A stretch of 64,000 nucleotides of DNA from Strobilurus pachycystidiatus. Lineage: Eukaryota > Basidiomycota > Agaricomycetes > Agaricales > Physalacriaceae. The number at the start of each line of letters is the position of its first letter. Position 1 is the first letter of the stretch. Positions 22,301-32,504 of the stretch are shown piece by piece. The stretch lies in NCBI GenBank assembly GCA_019915135.1, contig JAHLMK010000027.1:310001-374000 (forward strand), given 5' to 3'. The notes beneath the pieces were generated by a model. It searched no databases. It saw only the letters and a program-made list of their open reading frames with translations, and was not told the origin of the DNA. The position numbers and the translations under genes were made by a program.

Positions 22301-22997
22301 AGAACACGCACACCGAGCGTGCGTAGAGCGACGGGCTCGAATGAGTTGCCGTTCCATTTCTATAGTGAGCTGTGTTAATTGATTGAGTTCAACCAAGTGA
22401 AGACAGAACCCAGCAACACGTTGCTTACCTGTATGCGATGCAGAGGGTTTCGTTGGTGGTTCAACCAAACGCAGCTGCTACACTCTGTGAAAGTACCCCA
22501 ACAGTCCTCACAGCGGTACACGGCCTCTCCGCGGACTATCTCCCGCAAACCGTCGCCACAAAAGAGGCAGGGGAGCGAGACGGGTGGGGTAGCCTGCAAC
22601 ACGCGACTTCCGAGGCCCTCTAGCCGGACCATTTCCTCCAGACTCTCCTGCGGTCGGCCCTCGTCTACCCAGTGAAGCATGTTCTGGTCCTAGTCGTGGA
22701 TTTAGCCCGAACAGTCGCGTTGAAAAGGAAGGAACGCACTGAGTTGTAATACCGGCGGGGTGGTGGCTTGCACAATGTGACCTCCTCAGGAGGATGAAAC
22801 CGGTTCGTCCACACTAACGGCTGTCCCGACACCGCATCATCTCGCGCACAAGAAGTGGTGACCGAGGAAATGTGGCGTTTGCCGTCCCGGGAGAGGTTGA
22901 TGGTACGGGCCTGAACTACGTTAAGGTCGTCGTAGTCGTCGTCATCGTCTGCGCGGACAGCTTTGAGAGGTCGCTTTTTGAAGCCGATTTTCTTCAT
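19304..22997 (-). CDS. KDZ-type transposase 2 (cysteine cluster, intact triad)
   Basis: A second KDZ-superfamily transposase of about 1,000 residues with 10 or more short introns. It starts at ATG 22997 (MKKIGFKKRPLKAVRADDDDD). A cysteine cluster with the pattern CLFC...CEDC...CSSC...H lies in the exon at 22.65-22.43 kb. The catalytic motifs are MALDANFRL (about 21.66 kb), FSYDIVCQW (about 21.20 kb) and GEGIERTW (about 21.01 kb). The C-terminus ends in a glutamate-rich run and AANHDDPTLDD at 19304. It diverges strongly from transposase 1 outside the motifs, so it is a different lineage and not a recent duplicate. The frame is intact after splicing, so activity is possible. Terminal inverted repeats were not identified. 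It is flanked upstream by several small genes that resemble those near transposase 1. Confidence 0.85.
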
Positions 22998-23162
22998 AGA
23001 GAGAGGTAGACGAAAAGAGGGGACCCGGGTCTTTCAACCGACGTCGCGTGGAAGTCATCACTCGGACATTCGGACTTGGCTATCGGGCAAGAGATAAATA
23101 AACAAACTGATACTGATACACAAGAGACGAGACACGGTTGTTACTGTAATGATAAATATACA

Positions 23163-23929
23163 CTAATAATGGAGATCGGCATGCAAAAAACAGTCCAAGA
23201 GCATGAGGAAAGCGCGATGGTCATAACTTTCTGGTTCGAGGGATAAGCCATGGGCTATCAGTAGTGGAATATGGGTTGCGTCGTCTATACCTAGTCTTTG
23301 GATGAGTAAAGGCGCCGCGAGACGAAGTAATTAGCATACCCGCTGCCAGAATTCGAACGGCAAGGGCATCCACGCAACCCATTTGATGAAAAGCCGGTAC
23401 CCATTCCAGTCGCCCGCAGTTGTCGAGAAAGCCCGTCGTTTCAGCGTCAAGAGAGATATCGTCTAGGAAGATGAAACCGTCAGGATAACATCTTCTCTAA
23501 AACAGCGCAACGTACCGTCCTCTTTCTTCACCGTGCCCTGCTGGGCCCTCCTCTTGTTACGCGGCGCCGCCACTTCTATGACCATAGTCAGGACCCGCTC
23601 ACCACGCAAAAATTAAACTTACCGGCGCGTGAAAATTCTGCTTGAATCAAGCGACGGTGCCGTTCAACGTATAGGCGAATGGCATCGCGAGATTTGTGAA
23701 CCTCTTCCAGGCTCGGCATTGGTTTTCTGTCGACAGGATCGTAGCCCAATGGTAGGCAGAGGCATCGGTCGGGATGGTCAGAGCCACCTTTGCAGGCATC
23801 GCCGTAGATATGGGCCGACGCGCGATCCAGGGTGAGCCATCTCTCTTTGATGTGGTCGCTACCTGGGAACTTGTCGGTGGAAGTCATGGCGGTCCAGAGC
23901 AGAGACCCTGTTAGCTTAGTCAGGTTCAT
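23163..23929 (-). CDS. Unknown protein with W-x-PAF-x2-MG motif (4 exons)
   Basis: Function unknown. ATG 23929 (MNLTKLTGSLLW; ATG 23887 is an alternative) opens a first exon with a cysteine/histidine-containing middle (CKGGSDHPDRCLCLPLGY). Three short introns then lead to a TAG at 23163, about 190 residues in all. The second half has a basic linker (APRNKRRAQQG) and then WVPAFHQMG with a LSLEPES segment and a final helix MLLDCFL. This last block resembles the C-terminal half of the gene at 609-1239. Both genes lie on the 5' side of a KDZ transposase. I infer a shared small helical domain. Whether it works with the transposase is not shown. Confidence 0.6.
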
Positions 23930-24029
23930 TTAGTCGCCTTAAGGCACACCACTCGGCTTTCCAAATCAATTTGTCTCCGAGTTTATTTTCAAATCAGAAC
24001 AAACGGATCACAGATTAACTACGTCGGAA

Positions 24030-24418
24030 CTATTTCTGCTCGGCACTATTGTCCTCGGTGTGGCACGCACATTCGCATGAGCGATCGCTGCCAACACAAG
24101 TCACATCATACGAGCATACAACATCGAAGCATCCGGGGTCCGCAATAAGGATGCCTACGTTGCCGTTCCTGACATGAATGTTAGTGAGACTCGGGCGATT
24201 TGAGATGTGAACTCGCCTTTCACCCCGTTGTAGGAGCGCCGCCGGAAAAGGCTTTTTGTCTCTAAGACGAAGACGAACGTTGCTATCGTGCCCGATCAGG
24301 CAGTCTGGGGCGCTTTCCTTCGAGGCTCTGCGGGAGCGGGTCAGTATATGGAAGTAAGTGATTACATGCAAGATGCTTACTTGCTCGCGTCTTCGGTCTT
24401 GCTATCGTTGCCAGTCAT
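24030..24418 (-). CDS. Small hypothetical protein with cysteine-rich C-terminus
   Basis: ATG 24418 (MTGNDSKTEDASK) is joined by a 50-nt intron near 24379-24330 to an exon that ends at a TAG at 24030. The product is about 112 residues. It contains a beta-strand-rich middle (NVRLRLRDKKPFPAALL, NVGILIADPG) and a cysteine-rich end (CFDVVCSYDVTC...CECACH), which could bind a metal or form disulphides. There is no recognised family. Its start lies about 190 bp from the divergent plus-strand gene at 24604, so the two may share a promoter region. Confidence 0.5.
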
Positions 24419-24603
24419 GGTGTTGGTGGTAAGTGTGCTGGCTACGAAGGCTGCGAATATGGCAATGTTTGTTAATGATTGTTTGGCTAAAGCTCACGCC
24501 ACGCTGGATAGCCTTCCATCTCCACAACCAGGTCTTCTCTAAAGCTTCAGTAAGTCTCCGCGCATTCGCGTACTGTCGTTAACTGATTGATTCTAATCAA
24601 GCG

Positions 24604-25097
24604 ATGGCGTATGTCTTTACCCGCGATCAAGCTGCGTGCCTCACCGGGCACATGCTGACATTTCATGTCACATTCGATTACGCCAACCGGGACGAATATT
24701 TCGCTGCATGGCTTACTAGAGACTTCCAGGATAAATTTCCTGAAACGGTCGGGCTTGGCTCCATCGTGCTTGAGGTACGATCCGCGGTTACCGAAAGGCT
24801 ATACGCATGTATAGAACTTAATTTGACTTGACACTCCAGGCCGCCCTCAACTACATGCATGTGAATTACAATCCGGAGGTTGAGGAGAGACATCTCAAAT
24901 TCATCGACGACTTGGGACTGATTGAGTTCGGCATGTCGTGTTTGTCGTTGATCGACCCGGAAGAGGAGGAATGCCCTTGGGATGCAGAGCGGCTTCAGAC
25001 GGAAAGAAGAGGGACGTGGGGACTTGAGTTGCCAGGTTGGCCTCCCGTTCCTTACAGAGAGCGAGGCTGGCCCCATCTCCAGCCTAATTGGGATTGA
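24604..25097 (+). CDS. Small unknown protein with Q-x3-L...FPE module
   Basis: Two exons (24604 to about 24774, then about 24840 to 25097) join at GAG|GCC to about 143 residues. The N-terminus (FTRDQAACLTGHML, later WLTRDFQDKFPE and a V-x-EAALNYMH helix) aligns by eye with the start of the protein at 7190-7732 (LSPEQTAFLQDHL) and with 31160-31817 (FNRGQYNMLVEEVDG, HWFRMFPEE). The C-terminal half is acidic then proline/tryptophan-rich (GLELPGWPPVPYRERGW). The function is unknown. I infer one family of small proteins that sits near KDZ elements. Confidence 0.55.
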
Positions 25098-25247
25098 ACA
25101 ACATGAAAGATATAATTAACAAGAGGAATAGCGATATATCGAAGTAAATAAAGCTGCAAGAGATGATAAGCGTGCCCAACAAAGATGTAAAGTAGATATA
25201 GAGTAAATATATAATCGGGAGATAACGTTGGTATTCGGAAAGTACGA

Positions 25248-26102
25248 TCAAAACTCTGGTCCCCAAATATCACCAGGAGAGCGCAGACGCTCATGCTCAG
25301 CCCTGGCTTTCTTAAGCCTCTCCTTGAGGCTGGGTTGACCTGCCCTAGCGGTGGCATGCGCGGCACACGCGGCGTCATAAGCTCGAATGGCCGCGAGGTC
25401 GTCTTCCAGCTCCGCGTCCCCATACTTCTCGATGTCAACGGCCGTAGTTGCCTCGCTCTCGCACTCGGCGTCGGAGAACTCAATATCGCTGGAGAACTCG
25501 AGCTCACTTGAGTCTACATCAGGAGAGTCGGCCCGATTGACGCGAGGAGAGGTCGGAGCAATGCTGGTGGGGGGAGATGGAGCGGCCGCAAGAACGGCGG
25601 CGACGACAGCAATCCTCGCTGGTCGCAAAGGTCGAGGGCGTGGACGCGCGGCTGGCACAGGAGGGTTTTGCGGCAAAGCCGCCATCGCGTCGTCCATGAT
25701 CCACAGCCCTTGAGGAGTTTTCTTGAGGGACAGGGTGAGCGTAGCCCACTTCATCCCTTCACGAAGGAGCTAAAAGCGTTGAGAACGCGTCGATATAATC
25801 ATGATTATAGATGCTTACCCGTTTTCGCATCTTTCGACGGTCACTGTATTGCCCATCGGTCTCGTCGAGGTGGCGGGGAAGACGAAATTCGATCTCGTAT
25901 GAAAACTCGAAGCGCGCCTTGGAACGGCCGACCTCGCGACCGACGAGACCACGCGAAACGAATTCACGCGCCCAATCAAGCAGAAATATTTTCTCGTCGC
26001 CGGACAATCCCTACCCAAGCGTCAGAAGGGAGCACGACGCGTCAAAGAGCCAAACATTACCTTGGGCAAGGGCGGGCGTGCTAAAATGGCTTGAGACTGC
26101 AT
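25248..26102 (-). CDS. Unknown protein ending WGPEF
   Basis: Three exons: ATG 26102 (MQSQAILARPPLPK), a middle exon (LSGDEKIFLLDWAREF, then FEFSYEIEFRLPRHLDE) and a long last exon ending at a TGA at 25248. The product is about 240 residues. The last exon has a proline/alanine/arginine-rich linker, an acidic part, and a terminal helix LKERLKKARAEHERL before RSPGDIWGPEF. The same ending closes the protein at 7190-7732. The function is unknown. It lies upstream of KDZ transposase 2 in the same direction, and the related gene lies downstream of KDZ transposase 1, so the position relative to the transposase is not conserved. Host family or mobile accessory both remain open. Confidence 0.55.
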
Positions 26103-26479
26103 TGAGAACGACTTTTTTTCGCGTGCGAGGGAGGTAGTCGTAAAGGGGATTTGGGGAAAGGAGAGACAGCCTTTTTCGCCGGTTTTGTTCGCGGGATCTC
26201 GCCGTGGCCCGACTCCGCTACTCAGCTGTCAGGCAGAGAACGGCAGGGAGTGTCGCGAGGTCCTTGAGAAGAACTGTAGGGATCCATCGAGTTAGGACGT
26301 AAGTTGCTTCCAGTCGATTCTGGCCTAATTTTACGTAGTCTTGAGCGCACACTGACGACAGCGGAGAGAGGCCAGGCGGAGATGCAGAGCAAGAAACTGA
26401 CGATACATTAGTATATGATCACATACAACAGTAGATGGACGCGATGCGAAAAGGTATGACGGCAACATAGAGTGAACCA

Positions 26480-27156
26480 CTAAGACTGCTGGAAAAGAAG
26501 GGTGCGACAACGCCTAGCCGTTTTCAATTTCTTCTTCTCCGCCTGCGTGTAGAGGTCCTCGATGTATTGGTGCATGGCGTCAAACCGCTGGTGTATCGCC
26601 TGTGCGTCCTTCCAATACGAGTGGCCGACTCCAACCTCGTCCTGCAGCTGGCCAAGAATGCCGGCGGTATATTCCATCTTCGACCGATACTGGGCTTCCT
26701 GCTCGCCAAGGAACTTCAAACCGGGGAAATAATCTTGCGCTTCGTACTGGTCGGCGATAGCAGAGACGTAGGCCAAGGGCGAATTGGAGGTTTCAGCCCG
26801 CAAATCGCCGTCAACGAGACGAATACGGCGAAGGAGACGCTTGCACAGGGCCTCATCGAAGACTCTGTGATGACATCGAGTGAGACGGGGTGGGTTAGGT
26901 ATGCTAATGACAACGCACTGGGGTTCGGCAACCTGCTGGGACTGCTGACGGCGCTTGGTTCCAGCCTTCGCAGCTTTGTCGTCGTAGCGCTTTCTCATCG
27001 CCGTAAGTTGACTTTCGCGATTTCTAGAGGGTCTGAGTGAGTAGCGGCAGAGGAGAAGTTGAGAGGAGGAACGCACTTGTGGTGCCAGCGAAGTCGCTTG
27101 GCTCGTTCTGCCTCCTTCTTCAGCTCGGGAGTATTGTATAGTTTCTTGCGCCCCAT
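26480..27156 (-). CDS. Basic MGRKKLY-type protein of an agaric repeated family
   Basis: The start at ATG 27156 gives MGRKKLYNTPELKKEAERAK, followed by a 53-nt intron and NRESQLTAMRKRYDDKA. Short proteins beginning MGRxxLY/H-TPE with an R-x-KR and an R-x-RY repeat recur in many agaric genomes, usually near transposons. I know this from the family pattern, not from a search. The rest, about 190 residues, is helical and ends KKLKTARRCRTLLFQQS at about 26482. It may bind DNA through the basic N-terminus. Function and any link to KDZ elements are inferred. Confidence 0.55.
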
Positions 27157-28512
27157 CGTTCGTGGTAGTGGCTAGAGGGAGAAAAGAGTCGTGAGAATAT
27201 AGCTCAAGCGCCGGCATGATAGCCGTACCGATTGTGGAAGGGAAAGTCTGTGGTTGTTCGTGAATGCGGGGGTGCGCGTCGTAGTGGTACGAAGGGAATC
27301 AGTAATTTCTTAATGCTATTGCCTTAGAGTCTGAGGTCATTGGACTTCTATTGGACCGAAATTGCCCAACCACCAATATAAATTATATGAGAGTGGACTT
27401 TGATGAATTGTATTTAAACATGATTTGTAGTCAATTATACGAGGCCGAAGGTCGAAGTGGAAGGAATAGCGAGCTCGACTTGTCTCCAGGCAGAAATGAT
27501 CCTCCATTGGACCCAATTGGACCTCTATTGGACTTCAACTGGACCTTTATACCGGTCTTGCGCTATACAAAGATGTGAGAAAATTCCTTCGATAGAAATG
27601 TGAAACACCTACTCAGGAGTGGATGCGAGCAGGTCCGAGGTTTATGGCGCGAGGGACGAAGGAAATGTATTCACTTTGCCAACGGCCCGTTGACTGGACC
27701 TCTATTGGACCTATTTCAGAACGGGCTGTCAGCACATGGGCAAGCCTTGGGGGGTATTAGATATCACATAGGGTACTTCAAAGCTTACATTCATGGTAGT
27801 CCGAGGGCAATTGACGGCGGATGGAACTATAGCAAGCCAGAATGGTCGAGTTCCAAGCGTGAGATATATTGTCTGCAAGCGAATACTCCTTGTTTGAGCC
27901 CTAGGTCGGGATCGGAAGTTCCACTAAGCATGGCGGGGAGTCAACTCCGACGAATATCCCAGCGGAGGAATGACAGTAGCTCTGAAAAGTGAGAAATCAG
28001 TGTGGGGCGGAGGATGGCCGAACGTCACTAGAATGTGACGAGGCAAAGACGATTAGATATCGGAACGCCCTGACCGATCATGTCCCTGGCTTAATTACTG
28101 TCCGCCCTCGGCCTCGGGCTTAATTGCTTGGGCCTGCGGGGTTGCGCGCCGAGCTGGTTTGGCGAAAAAATGTTAACTTTATTCGCGGCCCACTGACAGA
28201 GTGGTCCTAGTCGTACCGGTGGATCTGGTGCATACCAGAACCACTGTGTCGTGGGCTGCAATAGGAACTCAACATTCACACGAGATTTTTCTTATTCTAA
28301 TTTGCATCATTTCATATTTTTTGCCTTTCGAGCAAGTTGAACGTTCCGTTTCCCTTATTATTGACACTACTCTTCCAAGAACATTATATAAATTGAAGTC
28401 AAAACACAATAAATCTTACATTACATACGGCACAGAAGATACAAGTAAATAAAGTAATAGAGTTTGACGCTACAAGAAAGCACGACCAGAAGAAAACGAC
28501 ACAACTCTAATG
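27157..28512. other. Gene-poor gap with scattered ATTGGACCTCT motifs
   Basis: I see no convincing gene in 1.36 kb. Degenerate copies of ATTGGACC(T)CT recur at 27337-27360 (TCATTGGACTTCTATTGG), 27504-27545 (three or four in a row) and 27690-27712. The right part, 28270-28500, is AT-rich. The motif clusters may be the remains of a mobile element or a satellite. Confidence 0.45.
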
Positions 28513-30832
28513 TTACAACATCATGCTCAAGACCCACTCCACATCCTCAACGGCAAACAACCATTCGCCGAGACCCAAGACGTCGTCAGCGCATGCTTCG
28601 CCCCACCAAGCGAGGAAGGCTAGAACCGAGAAGTGTCCGTTGACACCACTGGTACGTAACTTCCCCCAATCGCCTCCCGCAGGATGACGATGAACGTCAC
28701 GGAAAGGCGCGTCCTTGAGTTCGACGGAACGCCACGATGGTTGAAGACGAGCCCACCAGGGCCAGAATTGGTCCGCAAGCGTGCGGAATGCGAGGCTAGG
28801 TCGGTATTCGTGGGGGCGAGCGCGCTGAATCCAGTCCTGGATTGAACTCGGACGAATTCTGAGGGAGGGGATCGGCTTCCCGTTCTCGAATTCCAGGGAT
28901 TCTTCTAGTCTGACGTACGTCGAAAGAAGCCGAGACCAGGCCTCACCAAGCGTGAAAGAGTCCAAGAGCCGGTAGGCATCTATAATGTATTCGGGATGGG
29001 TAGAAGGTTGGGGTGGTAGAGCTAGAGCATGAGAGCGCGTCGGAGAGCGCGTCGGAGAGACGGGAGGGGGACCAGGAATGGCGAGCATGTTCTCGTAGGG
29101 ATGGAGCGAATCGTTCGGCCCACATGTCGGAATAGAAGAAGAACCCGCGCCAGTCAGAAGCGCAGGATCAATCATCGCATTCGTGACATCTGTCAAGACG
29201 TTGCGCTGAGGCGTCGGAGTAGCCGCTTTGCCAGCGCCAGGAGCGCCACCGCGAGGGCTAGGCAATGAGGGAGTGCCAGAGAGGGCGGGGGGTGAGTTCT
29301 CGGAGGTGGCGGTATCGTCCTCTTCGTCAGACTCCTCATGAGCAGATACGGCCGAGTTCCCCTTCTTCCGCGGTTTCGACTGCTTGCCAGAGCGTTTACG
29401 TTTGGGCGACGCTTTTTTCGCCTCCTTTGGTGCTTCGACTGTTGCTGATGGCGGGTCAGGCGACGACGTCGCAGGAGTCGAACTGTCAGAGTCCCAGGGA
29501 TGTTCCTGACGCATGAACCAAGGGAGCGTCTTCGGCATTTCGACGTCCGGAAGGGAACGCGCCTGCTGTTGTTTTTCGTCTAGATTACAGATTGTCAGTA
29601 AGTTAGGATGCTAAATCGAAAGAGAGAAACTTACTGAAGCTTGACATACCGAATTCGCCAATCGCTGCTTCGTAAGTCTTGAATCGACGCTTGCCGCGAT
29701 TGCCGTCTGCCTCATGGAAGGCCTTCGGCGCAGGTGCAGAATTGGTGCCAACATTGATTCTGATGGCATGATTAGACAGGGAAGACGTCGTAAATGCCAT
29801 ACCGACGTTATCACATTAACTTGACCACCTTTCCGTGGTTCCGGCCCGCACCAGGAAAAGGCGATATTTCCCCCAAGGACCGTCGACATACCCTCAAGCA
29901 GAGGTTGAAGCGTAGCGGCCAAATTATCCAGAGCCCTGACACAACATTAGTTACGAGACAATCAAAAAGTCGGAATGACATACGCTTGCGTTTCCACCGG
30001 CGATAAGAGCTGTGGCGGTTCCTGAGCTGCCGCTTTGCCCTTGGCAACGTCAAGAGCGTCCTCCTCGGCGCGCTTTCGCCAGTGTGCCTTCTCCTCATCA
30101 GAGAGTCCATCCCATACCTCCATAGAGTAACTTGCAACCTCATTAATTCGTCCACGGCGCGCGTCCTTCCCAGTCCCAGAGAAGTCCTCGTCGAATTCCT
30201 TCTTGACGTTCGAGAAGCTCTCCTTCATCCACATCTGGGCCGGTGTGCGGGCGCGTTTGCGCGTGACGTCGAGCCCCGCAACCTTGCAGAGAATGGCACC
30301 GATGGGGTCCTTCCCGAGTTGAGATTTTGACAGTTTTGCAATAGGCGTGGCCTTGCTGAAACGCGTATCGTAGTAGTTTCGGATTCCCTAAAGCGACGCG
30401 TGAGTAGGGATTCTGAAGTGTCAGATAGCACGCGCACAGTAGAGAGGCGTTCCAGTAACGCGGATTTCCGAGCTTGTTCGGACGGGGAGAGCTCCAAGTC
30501 CAGGCGCGGTGCAGGAAGAGGTTCCGGAGGCTCCTGGTCCATGGGTAGGTCGTACGGGTATCTTGCGCACATCGCATTGAAGATGGTATCGGCAAATTCG
30601 ACACCGTGATTCTTTCCCTTGCGACGCGCCGCGACATAACCGTCCATTCCATCTTCGAGCATCTGCTTCCGTCCACCCTTGGCCCATCCTCGGCGAAAGG
30701 GCTCTATCGGAGCTGGGTCAGATGCAGGGATCGTGGTATCAGGAGGAGGATTGAGCCTGCACGGAGATATCATTAAGGTCAGTCAGACGCGATATCAGAT
30801 GTTAGATAGACTCCATACGTGACGGAATCCAT
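28513..30832 (-). CDS. Multi-domain HMG-like protein of an agaric expanded family
   Basis: About 620 residues from ATG 30832 (MDSVT, intron, LNPPPDTT) over five or more exons. Order: a segment RRGWAKGGRKQMLEDGMDGY; a linker with DQEPPEPLP; an HMG-like block (RTPAQMWMKESFSNVKKEF, then WDGLSDEEKAHWRKRAEED); a short beta part (IAFSWCGPEPRKGGQVNVI); a long proline/serine-rich linker; and a conserved C-terminus (RPSSIQDWIQRARPHEYRP, WPWWARLQPSWR, GVNGHFSVLAFLAWWGE, AVEDVEWVLSMML). This series matches a large family of agaric proteins of unknown function that lie among transposons. In those, an N-terminal Q-x3-L...WF..WP module is usually present. Here that module appears as a separate gene just upstream (31160-31817). 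The role may be chromatin or DNA binding, by inference from the HMG-like part only. Confidence 0.65.
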
Positions 30833-30959
30833 GTGGTGAGCGATCACGGCTGTAGAAACGCGTATTTAGAGGTTGTAGATGGCGGACGCAGCAGAGGAGG
30901 CAAAGTAAACGAACGACGTTGCCAAATATTAGGGCACGCGTATTGGGCAAACCGTCTTT

Positions 30960-31105
30960 TCTGGAAGCGCCGCGATGCCGCTTGACTGTCTTTGCTGGCA
31001 GCGCCGCTATGCCGTTTGATTGCTTGACCGGCAGCGCCGCTATGCCGTTTGATTGCTTGCCATTGCTGGCAGCGCCGCGATGCCGTTTGATGCTTGCCAT
31101 TCCAT
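30960..31105. repeat. Minisatellite of GCAGCGCCGCTATGCCGTTTGA units
   Basis: Four to five imperfect copies of a 32-42 bp unit, core GGCAGCGCCGCTATGCCG then TTTGATTGCTTG. It sits in the 330-bp gap between two minus-strand genes that match different parts of one protein family. Confidence 0.75.
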
Positions 31106-31159
31106 TACCTAATACCTCATCGGCACCCGAACTCCGCATTGCAACAAATTTGTACATAA

Positions 31160-31817
31160 TCACAGAGACAGTGGGAACCCTTGTTTCTCGTGCGTGAAAT
31201 CCAACATCACCCACATCTCGAAATCATCCAGCACCTCGACCAGCGGCGTCTCGGCGCGAGAGAACCCTAGCTCAAGACGCGCCCGAACACTCCTCTCCTT
31301 CCTTCGGCTACCTACGGCGGTCCGAACCAAGTCTGCCAACGCCAACGTGATTTCCTGCGGATAGTTCTGATCTGATACTTCGTCTCTGGCCAAAATGTGG
31401 AACTTACCTTGCAGCGCTCCGCGCGAGTTTCGCGCTCTTCCGGGAACATCCGGAACCAATGCGCGAACAGGGCGAGCAAATAATCGTCGCGGTCCCAGCC
31501 TTCCGCACCGGCAAGGACACGCGTCAAACCGTCCACCTCCTCAACAAGCATATTGTATTGGCCTCGATTGAAGGTGAAGACACTTGGATTTAGGTGAGCA
31601 GGGAGCAAAGACGCGGAGGCAGAATTACTGACTGTCTCGTCCACTCTGGGTTTGGTCCGAATGGGTTCACAACGTGGAGCGACTGCGAAGACCACCCCGC
31701 CGGCTCGAGCGAAGACCACGCCGACTCGACCCCTTCACCATGCGACGCGCTTGCCGCCGGCTCGACCGCTTCAACTTGCGTCGCGCTTGCAATGTATTGG
31801 GAGATGATGGGAGGCAT
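31160..31817 (-). CDS. Small protein with N-terminal FPE module, possibly a detached N-terminus
   Basis: ATG 31817 (MPPIISQYIASATQVEAVEP) opens a first exon with a short internal repeat (VEPAAS, SLEPAGWSS). Introns at about 31634-31585 and 31407-31357 lead to a TGA at 31160, about 175 residues. The middle exon holds FNRGQYNMLVEEVDG and LFAHWFRMFPEE, like the proteins at 7190 and 24604. In long family members such a module precedes the parts found in the next gene downstream (28513-30832). The two may be one gene whose linker was broken by the minisatellite, or two genes. The splice sites are canonical and keep the frame. Confidence 0.55.
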
Positions 31818-32504
31818 GGAACTGAGGGGAGGGAAGGATAGGATAATCGAGATGGGGAAGCGGTTTTTAAGGAAGACGGGGTCCGTACGTCAAATGTAGG
31901 TCATCTTGTTCGGTTGTGCATCGACAGCGTATTCCATCCGGTTCTGTTATATTCATCTGAAACAATCCAAAGTGTGTGTCTGCGTATCTGGGAAGTGATT
32001 TTAGTGAAATGCCGCGCTCAAATTCGCGTGGGCGCGCGCTCGCGCGCGCGCTGCCCGCCCCGCCCAAATTACGCGTTGATCGGCAAATGCCGTGAACCGC
32101 CGGCATGCCGATTCCCATTCAGGCCGCGCCCGCGCATTTATTAACGACTTTTTGTATCGACATACCAATGCCTTGTGGATATTAAAACAAGCCAGCTCAT
32201 AGGCTAGGGCTTGGGGTTGTGGGTAGGGTTACACGGCACCCAGTGGTTATAACCTCACATCTGGAAACAGTGCCTGTGGCTATAACCACTACTTTACCCC
32301 AGGAATTACAACTTGGCCTGGTATAAGTGGCGCGGGGCTGAGGTGGTATTAGTGATAAGCGACAGTAAGCAATTGACAACTCACTCCGAGTCGAGGTGCC
32401 GGAGACGGGGGAAAGTTCCTAGGAAGGGGCGAATGAGAGACGCTCTTATAAAACGAGCAAATCCAATTGACACGCACCATGTGTTGAGTCTGTACTCCAA
32501 ACGA
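31818..32504. repeat. Intergenic gap with a long imperfect hairpin (about 32190-32320)
   Basis: No gene is seen. CCCAGTGGTTATAACC at 32237 pairs with GGCTATAACCACT at about 32278-32291, and the pairing extends outward weakly (GTGGGTAGGG with CTTTACCCC). A GC-rich run with GCGCGCGCTCGCGCGCGCG lies at 32032-32052, a purine/pyrimidine alternation. The inner motif resembles the palindrome at 19029-19048. This may be a MITE-like remnant. Confidence 0.45.

Noticed and set aside
1..32000. TET/JBP dioxygenase gene linked to KDZ elements
   Set aside because: Looked for because some basidiomycete KDZ elements carry one. No HxD...H frame of that family was found.
32211..32232. G-rich GGGCTTGGGGTTGTGGGTAGGG, telomere-like
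   Set aside because: Not a regular TTAGGG array, internal to the window and short.
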